A stretch of DNA of 64,000 bases from the NCBI GenBank assembly GCA_020636845.1, contig JACJXD010000003.1, positions 186,001-250,000 of the forward strand, read 5' to 3'. The DNA comes from Bacteroidales bacterium (GTDB lineage Bacteria; Bacteroidota; Bacteroidia; Bacteroidales; Tenuifilaceae). Shown here piece after piece: positions 61,374 through 64,000 of the stretch (positions are counted from its first letter, which is position 1; each line of letters starts with the position of its first letter). The position numbers and the translations under genes are program-made. The notes beneath the pieces are model-generated. The model saw nothing but the letters and a program-made list of their open reading frames with translations, searched no databases and was not told the DNA's origin.

Positions 61374-61445
61374 TTAATATGCATTGGTAAGGGATAAAGT
61401 TCCTAAAAGCAGAATGCACAATAATTTTAACATGCTAGTTTTCAT
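61374..61445 (-). pseudogene. Isolated signal-peptide remnant
   Basis: An ATG at 61445 opens MKTSMLKLLCILLLG and stops after 23 residues (TNAY, then TAA). This looks like the secreted-protein start of a gene whose body is gone; the propeller remnant at 60031-60693 on the same strand, 680 bp downstream, may be its other end. The intervening sequence has no long frame. Confidence 0.45.
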
Positions 61446-61489
61446 TGCAAACCTGATTAATGTATAGCAAATTATCTTTACTGTCCCCC

Positions 61490-61760
61490 CTCGCTCGGCG
61501 AAGTCTGCGACTTCGTCGTAGTTAAGTAGCGGTTTGCCTTCGGCGAACTCGCAAAAAACGGCTCGGTTCCTGACTGCGTAAAACCCTCCGCTATTTGATA
61601 ACCTGTTGACATAGTAGCAAGTTAGCAATTTCCCGCTAAAAAAGTAGGTAAAAAGTTGAATCTTGTGAGGTCTGAAGACCGTAAACAACTACTAGCAAAT
61701 AGCAACCTTTGCCTTACGGCAAAACAGTTATAAACTGTTTTTTAGCCACGACGTAGATAC
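61490..61760. repeat. Second cluster of short palindromes
   Basis: Gene-free sequence with CGAAGTC-TGC-GACTTCG (61499-61515), TTTGCC-TTAC-GGCAAA (61708-61723) and AAAACAGTT-ATA-AACTGTTTT (61721-61741). The latter shares the GTTATAAAC centre with 22463-22489 and 59691-59705. The rest of the gap 60694-61792 shows no intact gene. Confidence 0.6.
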
Positions 61761-61792
61761 ACTACGCTAATCTACGCCGAGTGAGAGGATAA

Positions 61793-62938
61793 TTACCAAT
61801 TATCTTCTGAAATTTTTTTTAACTCAAATTTGCGTTTTAACTTGCCATTGTTGGATTGCCAGTATCCCTTTATAATTCTTGTCTTCTTATTTATTTGGTA
61901 CTTAAAAACTCCATTCCATTGGGCGGTATCGGGTTGTTCAACCATTTCTATTGAGAAATAATCTCCATTATCTTTATAGTTTCCAACCATTTGAACATAT
62001 TTCCGATCCGGTTGCCCAACAAACTTACTTTTGCCCGTTACCTTATTATCTTCATTATTATAATTGGAGTAGGTGTTCAAAAAGTAAATTTCTTTTGTAT
62101 CTCCAAACGCCCCTTGCCAAATACCATTTATAACACGCAAAGGAGAATCGTCGGCAGGTGGTCTGTACCTAAATATTCGAATATTGTCAATAAAAGGGGC
62201 AGATTCTTTTGCTAAAACGTCATCGCTTTTACCCAATTTTTCAATTACGTAAATTATTTCTCTTCCTAAAACTTCAGGGCAGCGGTCTTCAGAAAATTCA
62301 AAGCCATAAGCGTCGTCGCTTAAGTTGTTTAGCCACTGTTTATATTTTTTTAGTAGCTCTCCGTTTTTTTTAATTTCTTTTATAACAAAATCATCTTCTA
62401 TAAACAATACCTCAAACATAATACCCTCTCCTTTAATTTCGCTAAATCCATATCTTTTAAGTATTTCTACATAGTTGGCCCTGTCGAATGAATATTGTAA
62501 CAAGGGAGGGGTATTTGCCTTTAAAAAGTTAATGGCAGCAGGGTACGCTTTCTCTAAAATCCTATTATTATTAATGGTCGCCAATAAAAATTGATTTTCT
62601 AAAGGGATAAGACCCGAACGAGGTACATCGGACATAGATATTTGCTTCAAACTGTCCATGAAACTGATCCATTCAGTTTCATACTTTTTATCTGATTCAA
62701 TTACTTTACAGAGGTTTTCTAGTATTAAAGTATATTCAGCAGGGTTATAGTTAAAAAAACTACGCTTAATACTATTTTCTATACTGCTATTTATGTCGGC
62801 TCGTGTCTTAGAATCAATGTTATTCCAATAAGGAGAGAGGTATTCTATAGGATACTTGACTCCAGTATAAGGGTTTGTTTGCCCAATTACTTTCTCAATG
62901 CTAAAAATTGCTATAAGTAAAAAAATGTATTTTCTCAT
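61793..62938 (-). CDS. Secreted protein of unknown function
   Basis: The protein has 381 residues from ATG 62938 (the TTG at 62944 is unlikely). A signal peptide (1-20, ending VIGQ) shows export. The first 200 residues are helical; the C-terminal ~120 residues are beta-rich with NGIWQGAFGDTKEIYFLN and GYWQSNNGKLKRKFEL, which suggests a lipocalin- or jelly-roll-like binding domain. No known family was recognised. It is alone between a repeat-rich region and the GH97 gene. Confidence 0.7.
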   Translation of the reverse strand: MRKYIFLLIAIFSIEKVIGQTNPYTGVKYPIEYLSPYWNNIDSKTRADINSSIENSIKRSFFNYNPAEYTLILENLCKVIESDKKYETEWISFMDSLKQISMSDVPRSGLIPLENQFLLATINNNRILEKAYPAAINFLKANTPPLLQYSFDRANYVEILKRYGFSEIKGEGIMFEVLFIEDDFVIKEIKKNGELLKKYKQWLNNLSDDAYGFEFSEDRCPEVLGREIIYVIEKLGKSDDVLAKESAPFIDNIRIFRYRPPADDSPLRVINGIWQGAFGDTKEIYFLNTYSNYNNEDNKVTGKSKFVGQPDRKYVQMVGNYKDNGDYFSIEMVEQPDTAQWNGVFKYQINKKTRIIKGYWQSNNGKLKRKFELKKISEDNW

Positions 62939-63151
62939 AATCAACTACTGTTATCTATTAAAGGTTATTCTAATATTTATTCAAATATAACAAGTTTCTG
63001 TTCTATTCGGGTTTAAAAGAAAAGCTTTTGAATACAAGGTATATTATAGCAAGAAGAGCCGGATAACATATCCGGCTCAACGTTAAACTCAACAATTTTT
63101 CTTTTCTATATCCAGTTTGACTAAACTTTTCGAAATATAGTAACTTACTAA

Positions 63152-64000
63152 TTACAGCGGAAACAGCGAAATTGCCGCGCCACCGCCCGGAGCCAACTTC
63201 AGGTTTAACTCCGTATTGCTATCAACCTCCATTTTCTTAATTTCGTAAGCCGTTGGATTTTTATTCCAGTCGGCATCGGGAGCATCGAGATATAAGGTGG
63301 CTGCATACTTTTTACCGGCATCAAGAAAATCTAACTTAACATTTAACTCCCTTGCATTTTCGTCGGTAACGGCACCAACAAACCAACGGTTTGTACCCCG
63401 CTCCTGGCGGGCAATGGTAACATAATCGCCAATTTCGCCATTTAGCACCTTTGTTTGCTCCCAATTAACACCTACATCGCGAATAAACTGAAAAGCAGGA
63501 TTATTCTCATAGTTCTCCGGCAAATCGGCAGCCATTTGAACCGGGCTGTAAATAACCACGTATAAAGCCAACTGCTGAGCCAGCGTAGTATTTACCTGAT
63601 TGTTCGGCTTATACGGTTTTAACTTTATGTCGAAAATGCCCGGGGTGAAATCAATTGGGCCAGCCAACATTCGGGTAAACGGCACAATGGTAAGATGCTC
63701 GGGAGGGTTACCCCCATCCGATGCCCATGCGTTATACTCCTGACCACGCAACCCTTCGCGCGAAATGGCATTAGGATATGTACGGCGTTCACCGGTAGCC
63801 ATAAATGGCTCGTGTGCGTCCACTGCAATTTTGTACTTCGCCGCAGTTTCCAACACATGCCTGTAATGGTTTACCATCCACTGTCCATGGTGATATTCAC
63901 CTTTAGGTATTATTTTTCCAACGTACCCCGTTTTAACAACATGTATTCCTAAACTACTCATTAAGGCGTAAGCGGTGTCCAACTGCTTTTCGTATGTTCT
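63152..64000 (-). CDS. Glycoside hydrolase family 97 enzyme, C-terminal part
   Basis: The visible 282 residues are the C-terminal part; the frame is open to the window edge. The region HEPFMATGERRTYPN, SREGLRGQEYN and LTIVPFTRMLAGPIDFTPG matches the catalytic barrel of GH97 (SusB-like alpha-glucosidase/alpha-galactosidase) and the end is its beta-sandwich domain. Full-length GH97 is about 650-740 residues. It would act in the periplasm on oligosaccharides. Whether it is a retaining or inverting member cannot be told because the deciding residues are partly outside the window. Confidence 0.9.
   Translation of the reverse strand, partial: RTYEKQLDTAYALMSSLGIHVVKTGYVGKIIPKGEYHHGQWMVNHYRHVLETAAKYKIAVDAHEPFMATGERRTYPNAISREGLRGQEYNAWASDGGNPPEHLTIVPFTRMLAGPIDFTPGIFDIKLKPYKPNNQVNTTLAQQLALYVVIYSPVQMAADLPENYENNPAFQFIRDVGVNWEQTKVLNGEIGDYVTIARQERGTNRWFVGAVTDENARELNVKLDFLDAGKKYAATLYLDAPDADWNKNPTAYEIKKMEVDSNTELNLKLAPGGGAAISLFPL

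Noticed and set aside
61374..61688. A 104-residue gene on the minus strand
   Set aside because: Its first 80 residues run through palindromic repeat sequence; only the last 23 residues look like protein (a signal peptide).

Overview
The window looks like chromosomal DNA of an anaerobic or facultative member of the Bacteroidota, most likely Bacteroidales-related. The signs are an AT-rich sequence, TAnnTTTG-type -7 boxes, weak Shine-Dalgarno sequences, an S46 dipeptidyl-peptidase with the DPP11 residues, a GH97 glycosidase, a short lysine-type SerA, and two NAD-linked [FeFe] hydrogenase gene sets. No rRNA, tRNA, CRISPR array, integrase or intact transposase was seen.

Layout. 1-4709: end of uvrA, two secreted/lipoproteins, a small soluble protein, a DHOD-like protein and a YggS protein. 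4908-9941: seven accessory genes, all on the minus strand, separated at several points by 150-200 bp spacers with long imperfect inverted repeats that resemble integron cassette boundaries. 10030-21837: two accessory modules bracketed by three diverged direct copies of a non-coding repeat (R1, R2, R3). The R1-R2 module encodes a GIY-YIG-like protein, a propeller-like protein, a secreted HAD phosphatase, a patatin phospholipase and a UDG-superfamily Fe-S protein. The R2-R3 module encodes a metallo-beta-lactamase-fold hydrolase, an endonuclease/exonuclease/phosphatase protein, a GMC-type oxidoreductase, an AhpD-like protein, a MarR regulator and a frameshifted OsmC.

22082-33052: AhpD-like protein, TPR histidine kinase, phosphoglycolate phosphatase, the serC/serA/DUF1015 cluster with two four-helix-bundle genes in its gaps (one killed by a nonsense codon), comB, gcvT, and an Hpt-STAS pair.

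33213-45383 is a 12-kb minus-strand hydrogenase region. An upstream unit (NuoE-like, NuoF-like, HydA2) ends in a terminator. The next unit begins with a regulatory block (DRTGG, anti-sigma-type ATPase, sensory-type HydA-like protein, DRTGG, PHP, GHKL ATPase) and runs into a full electron-bifurcating-type set (2Fe-2S ferredoxin, HydB, HydA1, HydC). Both units have GTTAT-N4-ATAAC inverted repeats lying over their predicted promoters, the architecture of a Rex-like redox operator. The likely role is balancing NADH and reduced ferredoxin by making or using H2.

45707-59340: DPP11-type peptidase, Maf, UbiA-family prenyltransferase, KdsC-like phosphatase, DUF2520 protein, then a plus-strand EtfBA / membrane Fe-S protein / CCG-domain protein / acyl-CoA dehydrogenase operon and CstA. 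59341-61792 is a gene-poor stretch rich in REP-like hairpins with remains of a decayed gene. The window ends with a secreted protein of unknown function and the 3' part of a GH97 gene.
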